Shown here: positions 7,421-15,018 of the stretch, piece after piece
Layout: every line of letters starts with the position of its first letter
Position numbering within the stretch: the first letter of the stretch is position 1
NCBI GenBank assembly: GCA_964387495.1
Contig: CAYLXB010000042.1
Location: 1-30,798, forward strand
Direction of reading: 5' to 3'
Length of the DNA stretch: 30,798 nt
From: DSXF01 sp964387495
GTDB taxonomy: Bacteria > Chloroflexota > Anaerolineae > Anaerolineales > Villigracilaceae
Notes under the pieces: generated by a model
What the model was told of the DNA's origin: nothing
The model's input: only the letters and a program-made list of their open reading frames with translations
Databases searched by the model: none
Program-made: the position numbers and the translations under genes

Positions 7421-8170
7421 ATGTTCAAAAAACGTTTGATTGGGGTCCTGGCAGTGGCTACTGTCATTGCTGTTAGCGCATGTACCCCTACCGCCACGGC
7501 TGCTCCGGAGTCAACTGTTCAGACCTCGCCTGTAGTAACTATTGAAACTTCTGAAATTGAACCGCCCAATGCTCAAACAGGCCCTGGCCAACCGTTTGCA
7601 CTAGCTCAATCTGTCCCCGGTATTTCCGCTCAAGAAGTAGCTGGCTTGCTCTATATGTATGAAGAAGAGAAACTGGCACGTGATATTTATACTTCACTAT
7701 ACGCTCTCTGGGGACAACCCGCCTTTCAAAATATTGCCGCCAGCGAACAGGTCCACATGAAAACAGTTGAAACCTTGCTTGTCCGTTACGATCTGACTGT
7801 TCCTGGTTCTGTTGCCGGTAATTACACGGATGCCTCGCTCCAGGCTTTATACGATACTTTGATGGCGCGCGGCAGGCTGTCCCTTGCAGATGCGTTGAAG
7901 GTCGGTGCGGTAGTTGAAGAAGTTGATATCCTCGATTTGCAGTCCCGCCTGGCGCAAACAAACAATACAGAAATCCAACTGGTCTATAGCAGCCTCCTAA
8001 ATGGCTCTTACAACCATTTGCGCAGCTTCACCGCTGTGCTTGTCCGCCAGTTCGGCGAGGTTTACCAACCTCAATACCTGAGCCAGGATTCTTACCAGTT
8101 GATCGTGAACAGCGACGGTGTTGTCGGTAACCGCGGCCAGGGCAATGGCTACAAAGGTGGCAGACCATAA
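7421..8170 (+). CDS. DUF2202 ferritin-like lipoprotein
   Basis: A 249-residue secreted lipoprotein with a lipobox AVSAC (Cys21), a Thr/Pro/Glu-rich linker to about residue 65, and then a four-helix domain of the DUF2202 type. The first metal-type cluster is visible as EEEKLARD (81-88) and ExxH in SEQVHM (Glu109, His112); the second half carries VVEEVDI and YNHLRSF, giving a pseudo-repeated ferritin-like diiron pattern. The family is widespread but its role is not established; iron or oxidative-stress handling is only an inference from the fold. The ATG at 7421 follows AAAGGAG at 7408-7414; earlier in-frame starts would spoil the signal peptide. GC is near 45% in two 60-base stretches counted (7501-7560, 7741-7800), against 65% in part of murD, so it may be a recent arrival. 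It is a single-gene unit with its own terminator. Confidence 0.88.
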   Translation: MFKKRLIGVLAVATVIAVSACTPTATAAPESTVQTSPVVTIETSEIEPPNAQTGPGQPFALAQSVPGISAQEVAGLLYMYEEEKLARDIYTSLYALWGQPAFQNIAASEQVHMKTVETLLVRYDLTVPGSVAGNYTDASLQALYDTLMARGRLSLADALKVGAVVEEVDILDLQSRLAQTNNTEIQLVYSSLLNGSYNHLRSFTAVLVRQFGEVYQPQYLSQDSYQLIVNSDGVVGNRGQGNGYKGGRP

Positions 8171-8196
8171 CTCGGCCTTCTCTATCTTAACCTTCA

Positions 8197-8221
8197 GGCG
8201 GTGCCGGCTGCACCGCCTTTT
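8197..8221 (+). terminator. Rho-independent terminator after the DUF2202 gene
   Basis: GGCGGTGC (8197-8204) pairs with GCACCGCC (8210-8217), an 8-bp perfect stem with a 5-base loop, followed by TTTT (8218-8221). It lies 26 bases after the DUF2202 stop codon. Confidence 0.9.
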
Positions 8222-8234
8222 GATTCCAAGCCAG

Positions 8235-8262
8235 TCAGGAATTCCCCAACAAGCAGTATAAT
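8235..8262 (+). promoter_or_regulatory. Candidate promoter of the oligoendopeptidase gene
   Basis: A perfect -10 hexamer TATAAT at 8257-8262 stands 30 bases before the peptidase ATG, with only a weak -35 (TCAGGA, 8235-8240, 16-base spacer). Placed directly after the previous terminator, it is the best promoter in this gap. The -35 is poor, so confidence is modest. Confidence 0.45.
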
Positions 8263-8292
8263 CAACCTATTCCAAATTCCAAGAGGATCCTC

Positions 8293-10095
8293 ATGACTGA
8301 CAAACTCCCCCACTGGGACCTTTCCAACGTTTACCCTGGCCTCGATTCGAAGAAGTTCAAGCAGGGCTGGCAGGATATGCTTGCACAAATCGAAAGCTTG
8401 GAAAAATTCTTTGCTGAAAAAGTGGCCCCCACCAGCCTGGAAAGCGGGACGGAACGCCTCGCGCCTCTGGCCGGTGACCTGATTGAGCGCTTCAACGACC
8501 TCTCTGATCTGGCCTGGACCATCAATGCCTATATCTCATCGTTCGTCACCACCGACTCATTCAACAAAACAGCCAAGCGCCTCGAATCGGAATTCGATTC
8601 CACCGCAGTGCGCCTGCAGCAATTGAACGTACAGGCCAGCGCCTGGATCGGGCGCATCGCCCCGCTCCTGCCTGAGATCATTGCCCGTGAGCCGCGCGCC
8701 CAAGCTCATACCTTTTTCCTGGAAGAAACCGCCCGCCAGAGCAAATATCTGATGAGTGAAGCCGAGGAAGCCCTGGCAGCCGAACTCATGCTGGATGGCG
8801 CCACCGCCTGGAGCAAGCTGCAGGGCACAGTCACATCGCAGCTTACCTGGGAATTCGAACTGGATGGCAAGGTCGAAAATCTGCCCATGCCCGCCCTGAT
8901 CAACCTGCGCTCGCATCCCGATGAGAGCGTGCGCCGAAGGGCTTACGAGACCGAATTTGCCGCCTGGGATACGGTTCGGGAACCGCTGTCCGCTGCCCTA
9001 AACGGCATCAAAGGCACTGTCAACACCCTCAACCGCCGCCGTGGCCGGGAAGATGCCCTGCACTCGGCCATTGATATGGCGCGCATCGACCGCCCTACCC
9101 TGGAGGCTATGCTGGCGGCCATGCACGATTCTTTCCCCATGTTCCGCAGGTATTTCAAATCCAAGGCCAAAAAACTGGGCAAGGAAAAACTGGCCTGGTG
9201 GGACCTATTCGCCCCTGTGGGCCAGGCCGGCACCGTCTATACTTGGGAGCAAACCCGGGAATTCATTCTGACCCATTTTGCCTCCTTCTCTCCTGAACTG
9301 GAGAGCCTCGCCCGGTGCGCCTTTGAAAATAACTGGATTGATGCCGAGATGCGTTCCGGCAAACGCGGCGGCGCTTTTTGTATGGGAGTCCCCGCTGTCA
9401 AAGAGTCGCGTGTCCTGTGCAACTTCGATGGCACGCTCGACCAGATTTCGACCGTTGCGCATGAACTGGGACACGCCTTCCATAACCAGTGCGCTTTTGC
9501 TGCCGGCAAGACCATCCTGCAGCAGGACACGCCCATGACCCTGGCCGAGACGGCTTCCATCCTGTGTGAGACCATCATCAGCCAGGCAGTCCTCAAACAG
9601 TCTGCCACTCCCGCCGAGGAACTGGCTGTCCTGGAGGGCATGTTGAACAATGCCAGCCAGGTTGTCGTAGACATCTACTCGCGCTACCTGTTCGAGAAGG
9701 AAGTATTCGAGCGCCGTGCCAGGGCCGAACTCTCTGCTGATGAGTTATGCGAAATCATGGAGCACGCCCAAAAAGCCACCTATGGTGATGGGTTGGATGA
9801 ACGTTATCTGATGAAATATATGTGGGCTTGGAAGCCGCACTACTATTCCGCCGGGCTCTCGTTCTACAATTTCCCCTACACCTTCGGGCTGCTGTTCGGC
9901 ACCGGCCTGTATGCCATCTACCAGCAGAAAGGCAGCGCCTTTATTCCCGACTATATCAACCTGCTAGCCAGCACCGGCGAAGCCCCGGCCGCCGACTTGG
10001 CTGCCCGCTTCGGCATTGACATCCGTACCCGCAAATTCTGGGATGATAGTCTGGCCGTCATTGGCAAACAGGCGGAGCGCTACTTGGCATTGTAA
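8293..10095 (+). CDS. pepF: Oligoendopeptidase F, M3 family zinc metallopeptidase
   Basis: A 600-residue cytoplasmic zinc endopeptidase of the M3B (PepF) type, which cuts oligopeptides of roughly 7 to 17 residues in the known members. The zinc site is HELGH at 390-394, and the third ligand Glu419 in LAETASILCE lies exactly 25 residues after the second His, as in thimet oligopeptidase. The N-terminal PepF-type region (WDLSNVYPGLDS) and the C-terminal FYNFPYTFGLLFGTGLY segment are both typical. No signal peptide. AGAGGA lies 7 to 8 bases before the ATG. It is a single-gene unit with its own promoter, convergent with the methyltransferase gene. A likely role is recycling of peptides from protein turnover or uptake. 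Confidence 0.95.
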   Translation: MTDKLPHWDLSNVYPGLDSKKFKQGWQDMLAQIESLEKFFAEKVAPTSLESGTERLAPLAGDLIERFNDLSDLAWTINAYISSFVTTDSFNKTAKRLESEFDSTAVRLQQLNVQASAWIGRIAPLLPEIIAREPRAQAHTFFLEETARQSKYLMSEAEEALAAELMLDGATAWSKLQGTVTSQLTWEFELDGKVENLPMPALINLRSHPDESVRRRAYETEFAAWDTVREPLSAALNGIKGTVNTLNRRRGREDALHSAIDMARIDRPTLEAMLAAMHDSFPMFRRYFKSKAKKLGKEKLAWWDLFAPVGQAGTVYTWEQTREFILTHFASFSPELESLARCAFENNWIDAEMRSGKRGGAFCMGVPAVKESRVLCNFDGTLDQISTVAHELGHAFHNQCAFAAGKTILQQDTPMTLAETASILCETIISQAVLKQSATPAEELAVLEGMLNNASQVVVDIYSRYLFEKEVFERRARAELSADELCEIMEHAQKATYGDGLDERYLMKYMWAWKPHYYSAGLSFYNFPYTFGLLFGTGLYAIYQQKGSAFIPDYINLLASTGEAPAADLAARFGIDIRTRKFWDDSLAVIGKQAERYLAL

Positions 10096-10122
10096 GCCGG
10101 CAAGCACTTGGAACTAAAATAA

Positions 10123-10166
10123 AAAAGTCCCGGCATCGAGCATATTGCTCATGACCCGGGACTTTT
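10123..10166. terminator. Bidirectional nested-hairpin terminator between convergent genes
   Basis: AAAAGTCCCGG (10123-10133) pairs with CCGGGACTTTT (10156-10166), an 11-bp stem giving a T-run on both strands. Inside the loop a second small stem, GAGCA (10138-10142) with TGCTC (10146-10150), can form. It lies between the stops of the peptidase gene (10095, plus) and the methyltransferase gene (10173, minus), and should serve both. Confidence 0.9.
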
Positions 10167-10172
10167 AATGTT

Positions 10173-11153
10173 TCATTTTTTACCGCCAGCCTCCCACCTT
10201 GCATACACGGCTTGCGACAGCAATCTCCCGGCACTTTGCTCGCGCGTCACCAATTCGCCGCAGTCCAGGCTGCCTCCCCAACCCCGCAAAACTCCCTCCA
10301 GGGCCTGGGCCAGGTGCAGGGCTGAGGCCTTGACCGCATACACGGTAACAACAACAAACAACGGTTGCTTGCTTAGGACATCCCGGCAGGCCCCCAGCAG
10401 TTCCGGCAGGGACCTGTAAACTTCCCATACCTCCCCTTTGGGGCCGCGGCCAAATTTGGGCGGGTCAAGATAGATGCCGTCATACTTCGCCCCACGCCGC
10501 CCTTCACGCTGGACGAACTTCAAGGCATCATCCACAATCCAGCGGACAGGCTTCTCAGATAGGCCGGAGAGCACCTGGTTTTCACGCGCCCAGGTCACAG
10601 ACTTCTTGGATGCATCCACATGCGTCACCTGTGCACCCGCCGCCGCACAGGCCAGCGTGGCCAGGCCGGTATATCCGAACAGGTTGAGCACCTTCGTCGG
10701 TCGTCCCGCCCCGGTGACCAGGCCGTTCATCCAATCCCAGTGCACTGCACACTCAGGGAACACACCCAGGTGGCGTCCCGGGGTGGTCTGTGCAATGAAT
10801 TTTATTTCCGTCTGCTTTCCCTGTATCCTTGCTTCAATCTCACTTCTGTCCGCTGTCTTCAATTCCAGGCTTGATCCCAGGCGGTACGACATCTCCCAGC
10901 CTTCTGCCACTCGCTTTTTGAATTCCCAATGCCCGCCGCTCTCCTCGCCGCTGGGTTGGAAAACTGCATGGACAGCATTCCACTCCTTTTCAGACCGAGC
11001 ACGCGGCCACATGGCCTGCACCTCCGGGCGGACAAAGGTATACGGTCCAAAGCGCTCAAGTTTGAGGCCGTCTCCGGAATCGAGCAGGGCATAATCCCGC
11101 CACCCAGGCGCTTCAAGCAGGGAAAAGTTAGTGGAAATGTTGGCATATGACAT
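10173..11153 (-). CDS. Class I SAM-dependent methyltransferase related to RlmI/RlmK, without PUA domain
   Basis: A 326-residue methyltransferase of the COG1092-like group. Visible motifs are the region GRHLGVFPE, the SAM-binding motif I VLNLFGYTGLATLACA with acidic VTHVDAS after it, and the catalytic motif IV YLDPPKFGRGPKGEVW. Known relatives modify 23S rRNA, but this protein lacks the N-terminal PUA domain of RlmI, and where RlmI carries its Cys motif after motif IV this one reads TVYAVKASAL with no Cys. The target is therefore unknown; rRNA is the best guess. The ATG at 11153 is chosen because conserved-looking sequence starts there; the frame runs open to 11381 through promoter DNA of mraZ. 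No Shine-Dalgarno is visible. It is divergent from mraZ. Confidence 0.78.
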   Translation of the reverse strand: MSYANISTNFSLLEAPGWRDYALLDSGDGLKLERFGPYTFVRPEVQAMWPRARSEKEWNAVHAVFQPSGEESGGHWEFKKRVAEGWEMSYRLGSSLELKTADRSEIEARIQGKQTEIKFIAQTTPGRHLGVFPECAVHWDWMNGLVTGAGRPTKVLNLFGYTGLATLACAAAGAQVTHVDASKKSVTWARENQVLSGLSEKPVRWIVDDALKFVQREGRRGAKYDGIYLDPPKFGRGPKGEVWEVYRSLPELLGACRDVLSKQPLFVVVTVYAVKASALHLAQALEGVLRGWGGSLDCGELVTREQSAGRLLSQAVYARWEAGGKK

Positions 11154-11251
11154 GGACAAAACCAGAAAGTGACCAGAGTAATCCAAACTAGGTCTCCGGG
11201 TGCCTCCGCATATGGGGCCTGCCGGAACCATACGACAACCAAAAGTACTAC

Positions 11252-11279
11252 TTGATTTTTCACCACAAAATGCTATAAT
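11252..11279 (+). promoter_or_regulatory. Promoter of the dcw operon with extended -10
   Basis: TTGATT (11252-11257), a 16-base spacer, then TGC-TATAAT with the perfect -10 at 11274-11279 and the TG of an extended -10 at 11271-11272. The start site should be near 11286, giving a leader of about 68 bases before mraZ. Confidence 0.75.
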
Positions 11280-11303
11280 GTGGGAAAAAGTGGTAAGAAG
11301 TGG
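11277..11303 (+). promoter_or_regulatory. Putative MraZ operator: three 10-bp-period repeats
   Basis: AATGTGG (11277-11283), AAAGTGG (11287-11293) and GAAGTGG (11297-11303) are spaced by three bases each, an exact 10-bp period. This fits the AAAGTG[T/G]-N3 triple repeat known as the MraZ box of Mollicutes, and the TGG cores echo the TGGGN-N5 boxes of E. coli. The repeats cover the end of the -10 box and the transcription start, so bound MraZ would block initiation. Confidence 0.72.
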
Positions 11304-11304
11304 A

Positions 11305-11327
11305 GGACGCCGGCATTCCCGGCGTTC
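11305..11327 (+). promoter_or_regulatory. Leader hairpin upstream of mraZ
   Basis: ACGCCGG (11307-11313) and CCGGCGT (11319-11325) form a perfect 7-bp stem around CATTC, extendable to 9 bp with a G-T wobble and a G-C pair. It lies in the predicted 5' leader between the MraZ repeats and the ribosome-binding site GGAG (11339-11342). No T-run follows. It may stabilise the operon mRNA or bind a regulator. Confidence 0.4.
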
Positions 11328-11353
11328 ACCGATTAATTGGAGAAGTAGAACAA

Positions 11354-11794
11354 ATGTTCCTGGGTCAGTATCAGCACACACTCGATGAAAAAGGCCGTCT
11401 GATGATCCCGGCGCGCTTTCGGGATTTGTTGCCTGATGGCGCTTTCATCACCCAGGGCTTCGACCGCTGTCTGATGGTTATGACACCGGCCTACTTCGAT
11501 GAGGTCTATCGGCGGCTGACCGCCATGAACTCGGCCGATCCTGCAGTGCGCATCCTGCGCCGCCAGATTCTCTCCAATGCCTTCGGGATAGAAGTGGACA
11601 GAGTTGGGCGCATCCTTGTACCTGCTATCCTGCGCGAGTTCGGAGGCTTGGAGAGCGAGGCCATCGTTGCCGGTGTGGGTGACCATTTCGAAATCTGGTC
11701 GCCTGCCCTGTGGGCCGAACAGATGGCCGAGATACAGGACACCGAAGGCAACAACCAGCGCTATGCTGCGCTCGACTTGAGTGGTCAGGCGTAG
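11354..11794 (+). CDS. mraZ: Transcriptional regulator MraZ
   Basis: A 146-residue member of the SpoVT/AbrB-like MraZ family, first gene of the dcw cluster. It has the tandem-duplicated fold with both DxxxR motifs: DEKGR near residue 11 in QHTLDEKGRLMIPARF, and DRVGR in the second half (GIEVDRVGRILVPAIL). Known MraZ proteins form rings and bind direct repeats upstream of their own gene; matching repeats are present here at 11277-11303. The ATG at 11354 gives the standard family start MFLGQYQHTLD and has GGAG 11 bases before it, a rather long spacing. The frame is open upstream to 11300, inside the operator, which is not credible as coding. Confidence 0.96.
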   Translation: MFLGQYQHTLDEKGRLMIPARFRDLLPDGAFITQGFDRCLMVMTPAYFDEVYRRLTAMNSADPAVRILRRQILSNAFGIEVDRVGRILVPAILREFGGLESEAIVAGVGDHFEIWSPALWAEQMAEIQDTEGNNQRYAALDLSGQA

Positions 11795-11818
11795 GAACGG
11801 CTTGCGTCGTTGCTACCT

Positions 11819-12745
11819 ATGAAAACACCGCATCAACCTGTACTTTACAACGAGATTATACACGCGTTGCAGCCCAAAAACCCGGGCTTTTATGTGGATG
11901 GGACGGTGGGTGCCGGCGGGCATGCCCGCGGCATTCTGGAGGCCTGTGCACCAGACGGACGTCTGCTGGGTCTCGATTTGGATCCGCAGGCGCTGGCGCT
12001 GGCTGGCGAGAACTTGGCTCCTTACCGGCCGCGCTTCCATCTGATCCAGGCCTCCTACACCGCCCTGTCCGCCAGTCTGCATGAACTCGGCTGGCCGTCG
12101 GTGCAGGGTATCCTGCTCGACCTGGGTGTTTCTTCAATGCAGGTAGACAGCCCCGCACGGGGCTTTTCCTTCCTTCAGGATGGCCCACTGGACATGCGCT
12201 TCAGCCCGCACACGCCTACCAGCGCCGCAGACTTGGTCAATCACCTGCCCGAGGAAGAACTGGCCGGCATTTTCTACCGTTATGGCGAGGAGCGAAATGC
12301 CCGGCGCATCGCGCGAGCCATCTTGCGGGCCAGGCCGCTGCAGACCACCCGGCAGTTGGCTGCTGTGGTCGAGTCGGTTTCCCCACGCCGCGGGGAACAC
12401 CTGCACCCTGCCACCCGCATCTTCCAGGCCCTGCGGATTGCTGTCAACGATGAATTGGGTGCCATCGGATCTGTCCTGCCGCAGGCGATGGCAGCCCTAG
12501 CCCCGGGTGGGCGCCTGGCGATCATCTCCTTTCACTCGCTGGAAGACCGGATAGTAAAGGAGTTTTTCCGCCGCGAAAGCAGTGATTGCCTCTGCCCGCC
12601 CCGCCAGCCGGTCTGCACCTGTGGGCATAAAGCAACGCTTGTAGTCATCACACGCAAACCCATCACAGCCAGTGATAGTGAAATCGTTCGAAACCCCCGC
12701 TCACGCAGTGCCAAACTGCGGGTGGCTGAGAAAGTTGAAAAGTAA
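11819..12745 (+). CDS. rsmH: 16S rRNA m4C1402 methyltransferase RsmH (MraW)
   Basis: A 308-residue SAM-dependent methyltransferase that modifies N4 of C1402 in 16S rRNA. It shows the family start HQPVLYNEII, the SAM loop DGTVGAGGHARGILE, the motif GILLDLGVSSMQVDSPARGFSF, split here as GILLDLGVSS and QVDSPARGFSF, plus RIFQALRIAVNDELG and the C-terminal NPRSRSAKLRVAEK. The start is uncertain: ATG at 11819 starts the conserved part, but a TTG at 11810 in frame has better spacing to AGGA (11793-11796). It follows mraZ by 24 bases, the usual dcw order, and its product acts on ribosomes, not on the wall. Confidence 0.95.
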   Translation: MKTPHQPVLYNEIIHALQPKNPGFYVDGTVGAGGHARGILEACAPDGRLLGLDLDPQALALAGENLAPYRPRFHLIQASYTALSASLHELGWPSVQGILLDLGVSSMQVDSPARGFSFLQDGPLDMRFSPHTPTSAADLVNHLPEEELAGIFYRYGEERNARRIARAILRARPLQTTRQLAAVVESVSPRRGEHLHPATRIFQALRIAVNDELGAIGSVLPQAMAALAPGGRLAIISFHSLEDRIVKEFFRRESSDCLCPPRQPVCTCGHKATLVVITRKPITASDSEIVRNPRSRSAKLRVAEKVEK

Positions 12746-12777
12746 GCAGATAAAGCAAGCAGGTAACCAGGCATCAC

Positions 12778-13239
12778 ATGAACCGCATCTTTCACGCCTA
12801 CCGCCAAGCCCCATGGCGCACCCAGCGTCAAATTATCGGCCTGATTCTGGCCGCGCTGGTTGTCGTAACCATGGTATCTGCCCTGTACTTGGACGTGACG
12901 GCTCAAGCGGCCATCCTGGGACGTGAAATCCAGACCCTCGAAGCCCAAACTGCCGCCAACCGCCAAGTAAACGCCGGCATGGAAACGCGCATTGCTGAAA
13001 TGCTATCCACCACAGAGATGGAACGCCGCGCCATTGGGTTGAGGTACCGGCCTGTCAGAACCAACGAACTGGAATACCTGCCCGTTGCTGGCTATGTCCC
13101 CCAGACTGGTGTCATGCTGGCCTCGGCCCCCAACCCCAAATTGAACGCCCCGACCATTCCCTTGGAATACACGCAATCCTTATTGGAATGGGCGGAACAA
13201 CATATCCAGGGTCCTGGCATCTTTGGAGGAGCCCGATGA
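12778..13239 (+). CDS. FtsL-like bitopic cell-division protein
   Basis: A 153-residue single-pass membrane protein. A basic cytoplasmic N-terminus is followed by one helix at 19-38 (IIGLILAALVVVTMVSALYL), a short polar coiled-coil-like stretch at about 42-78 with regular hydrophobic spacing, and a proline-rich extracytoplasmic tail. Size, topology and position between rsmH and ftsI are those of FtsL, which bridges FtsQ to the FtsWI synthase. Sequence similarity to known FtsL is not evident by eye, as is usual for this fast-evolving protein, so no symbol is given. The tail of some 70 residues after the coiled coil is longer than in typical FtsL. Its stop overlaps the next start as ATGA (13236-13239), so the two are probably translationally coupled. 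Confidence 0.72.
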   Translation: MNRIFHAYRQAPWRTQRQIIGLILAALVVVTMVSALYLDVTAQAAILGREIQTLEAQTAANRQVNAGMETRIAEMLSTTEMERRAIGLRYRPVRTNELEYLPVAGYVPQTGVMLASAPNPKLNAPTIPLEYTQSLLEWAEQHIQGPGIFGGAR

Positions 13240-14978
13240 ACAATCAATCCCCCTGGCGTTCAGTGACCGTTGGCATCCTGCTGGCGGTCATAGGTCTTTC
13301 TATAATCATACAAATCATCCGGATTCAGACCAGCCCGGAAGCAAAGACCTTTATCGATATGAGCCGGATCAATTCAGGCCAGCAGCGGGTTTTCTACCCG
13401 GCACGCGGCGATATCTACGACCGCAAAGGTCACCAGTTCGCCGGCAACAAAATGGTCTATGAAATCGGGGTTGATTTACCCAGCCTGAGGCACCCCGATA
13501 GCATGGCCCTGGCGCTTAGCGTCCATCTGGGTATGGACTACAACGAACTATATGCCAACCTGACCAATCCGCCGGAGAAATATGTATATTTGACCATTGC
13601 CAATTACGTACCGTTCGAAAGGGCCGACGCACTTATCAAACTCCAGGAAAATCTCGAAGGTCAGGTTCCCCCGGATTACAGTCTGGAGGGCTTGGTTTTC
13701 ACCCCCCGCCTGCAACGTAGTTATCCTGAAAAGAACATGGCCTGCAACCTGATCGGTTTTGTCAGTCGGGAAGGGCGCGGCTACTTTGGGGTGGAGGAAA
13801 AATACAACGAACTGCTGGCTGGTCAGCCCGTTAAGACCTGGGTGCCCAATGACCCAAATCGCGTGGGCGAAATTCCTCAAATCCCCGACGGCACCACCCT
13901 GATTTTGACCATCGACCGGGACCTGCAGGCTTCCGTCGAGGAGATCCTGGACGAATCGCTGGTCGAAACCGGGGCAAAGTCTGGCACCATTGTGGTCATG
14001 GATCCGCGCAACGGGGATATCCTTGCCATGGCAACCACACCCCGCCTGGACCTGAACCGCTTCTGGGAGTATGGCACCACTTTCAATAACGCCAGTGAGT
14101 TCAACCGGGCCATCAGCATGCCATACGAACCCGGCTCGGTCTTTAAAATCCTGACCATGGCCGCCGGTTTGGACACCGGAAAAGTCCAGCCCGGAACCGT
14201 CTTCCTGGATACCGGTGGTCTGCAGGTCAATGGTACCATCATAAAAAACTGGGACAAGCAGGCCTGGGGGCCGCAGAACATGATCGGCTGCCTTCAGCAC
14301 TCCCTGAACACTTGCCTGGCATGGGTGGCCACTGAGGTTGGGCCGCAGGCGTTTTACGATTACATGAAGCGCTTCGGCGTTGGTCACCCCACGGGCATTG
14401 ACATGGCCGGGGAGGCAGCCGGCCGCCTCAAAGTTCCCGGCGACGAGGACTGGTACCCGGTGGACCTGGCGACGAATTCCTTCGGCCAGGGTGTAGCCGT
14501 CACCCCAATCCAGATGTTGACAGCCGTCTCTGCTGTCGCAAACGAGGGCAAGATGGTCACACCGCACACCCTTTACGCCATGGTCAAAGGCGGCCACCAG
14601 TACAACACCTCGCCCCAGTATACCGGCACTCCCATCTCAGCGGATACAGCCCGCACCTTGAATGAAATGCTGGCAATCTCCTTGGAGCAGGAATCTTCGC
14701 TGGCGCTTGTGCCGGGATACCGCGTGGCTGGCAAGACCGGCACAGCGCAAATTCCAACCAAATACGGGTACGACTTCGGCGTTACCAACACTTCTTTCAT
14801 CGGTTGGGGACCGGTAGACCAGCCACAAGTCATGATCTACGTCTGGCTGGAAGAACCCTCCTCATCCATCTGGGGCTCAGAGACCGCCGCTCCCGTATTC
14901 TCGGAAGTGATGCAGAGAGCCGTCATTCTTCTTAATATCCCGCCTGACCAGGTCCGCAGGCAAGTTGCAGGGCAGTAA
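13236..14978 (+). CDS. ftsI: Division-specific class B penicillin-binding protein (PBP3/FtsI, SpoVD type)
   Basis: A 580-residue transpeptidase that cross-links septal peptidoglycan. After a short cytoplasmic tail there is one membrane anchor (about 10-30), a pedestal with the class B start RGDIYDRKG, and a transpeptidase domain. All three penicillin-binding motifs are complete: SVFK with nucleophile Ser301, SLN at 356-358 and KTG at 500-502. There is no C-terminal PASTA domain, unlike SpoVD/PBP2x. GGAGGA at 13225-13230 precedes the ATG. The frame runs open upstream to 13188 but that lies in the ftsL-like gene. Partner of FtsW (18837) in the divisome. Confidence 0.95.
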   Translation: MNNQSPWRSVTVGILLAVIGLSIIIQIIRIQTSPEAKTFIDMSRINSGQQRVFYPARGDIYDRKGHQFAGNKMVYEIGVDLPSLRHPDSMALALSVHLGMDYNELYANLTNPPEKYVYLTIANYVPFERADALIKLQENLEGQVPPDYSLEGLVFTPRLQRSYPEKNMACNLIGFVSREGRGYFGVEEKYNELLAGQPVKTWVPNDPNRVGEIPQIPDGTTLILTIDRDLQASVEEILDESLVETGAKSGTIVVMDPRNGDILAMATTPRLDLNRFWEYGTTFNNASEFNRAISMPYEPGSVFKILTMAAGLDTGKVQPGTVFLDTGGLQVNGTIIKNWDKQAWGPQNMIGCLQHSLNTCLAWVATEVGPQAFYDYMKRFGVGHPTGIDMAGEAAGRLKVPGDEDWYPVDLATNSFGQGVAVTPIQMLTAVSAVANEGKMVTPHTLYAMVKGGHQYNTSPQYTGTPISADTARTLNEMLAISLEQESSLALVPGYRVAGKTGTAQIPTKYGYDFGVTNTSFIGWGPVDQPQVMIYVWLEEPSSSIWGSETAAPVFSEVMQRAVILLNIPPDQVRRQVAGQ

Positions 14979-15018
14979 ACCGGACCAATGAATAACGGAC
15001 AGTGAAACGGAGAGGAAC

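Noticed and set aside
11300..11353. Upstream extension of mraZ
   Set aside because: It would start inside the operator repeats and encode non-family residues through the leader hairpin.
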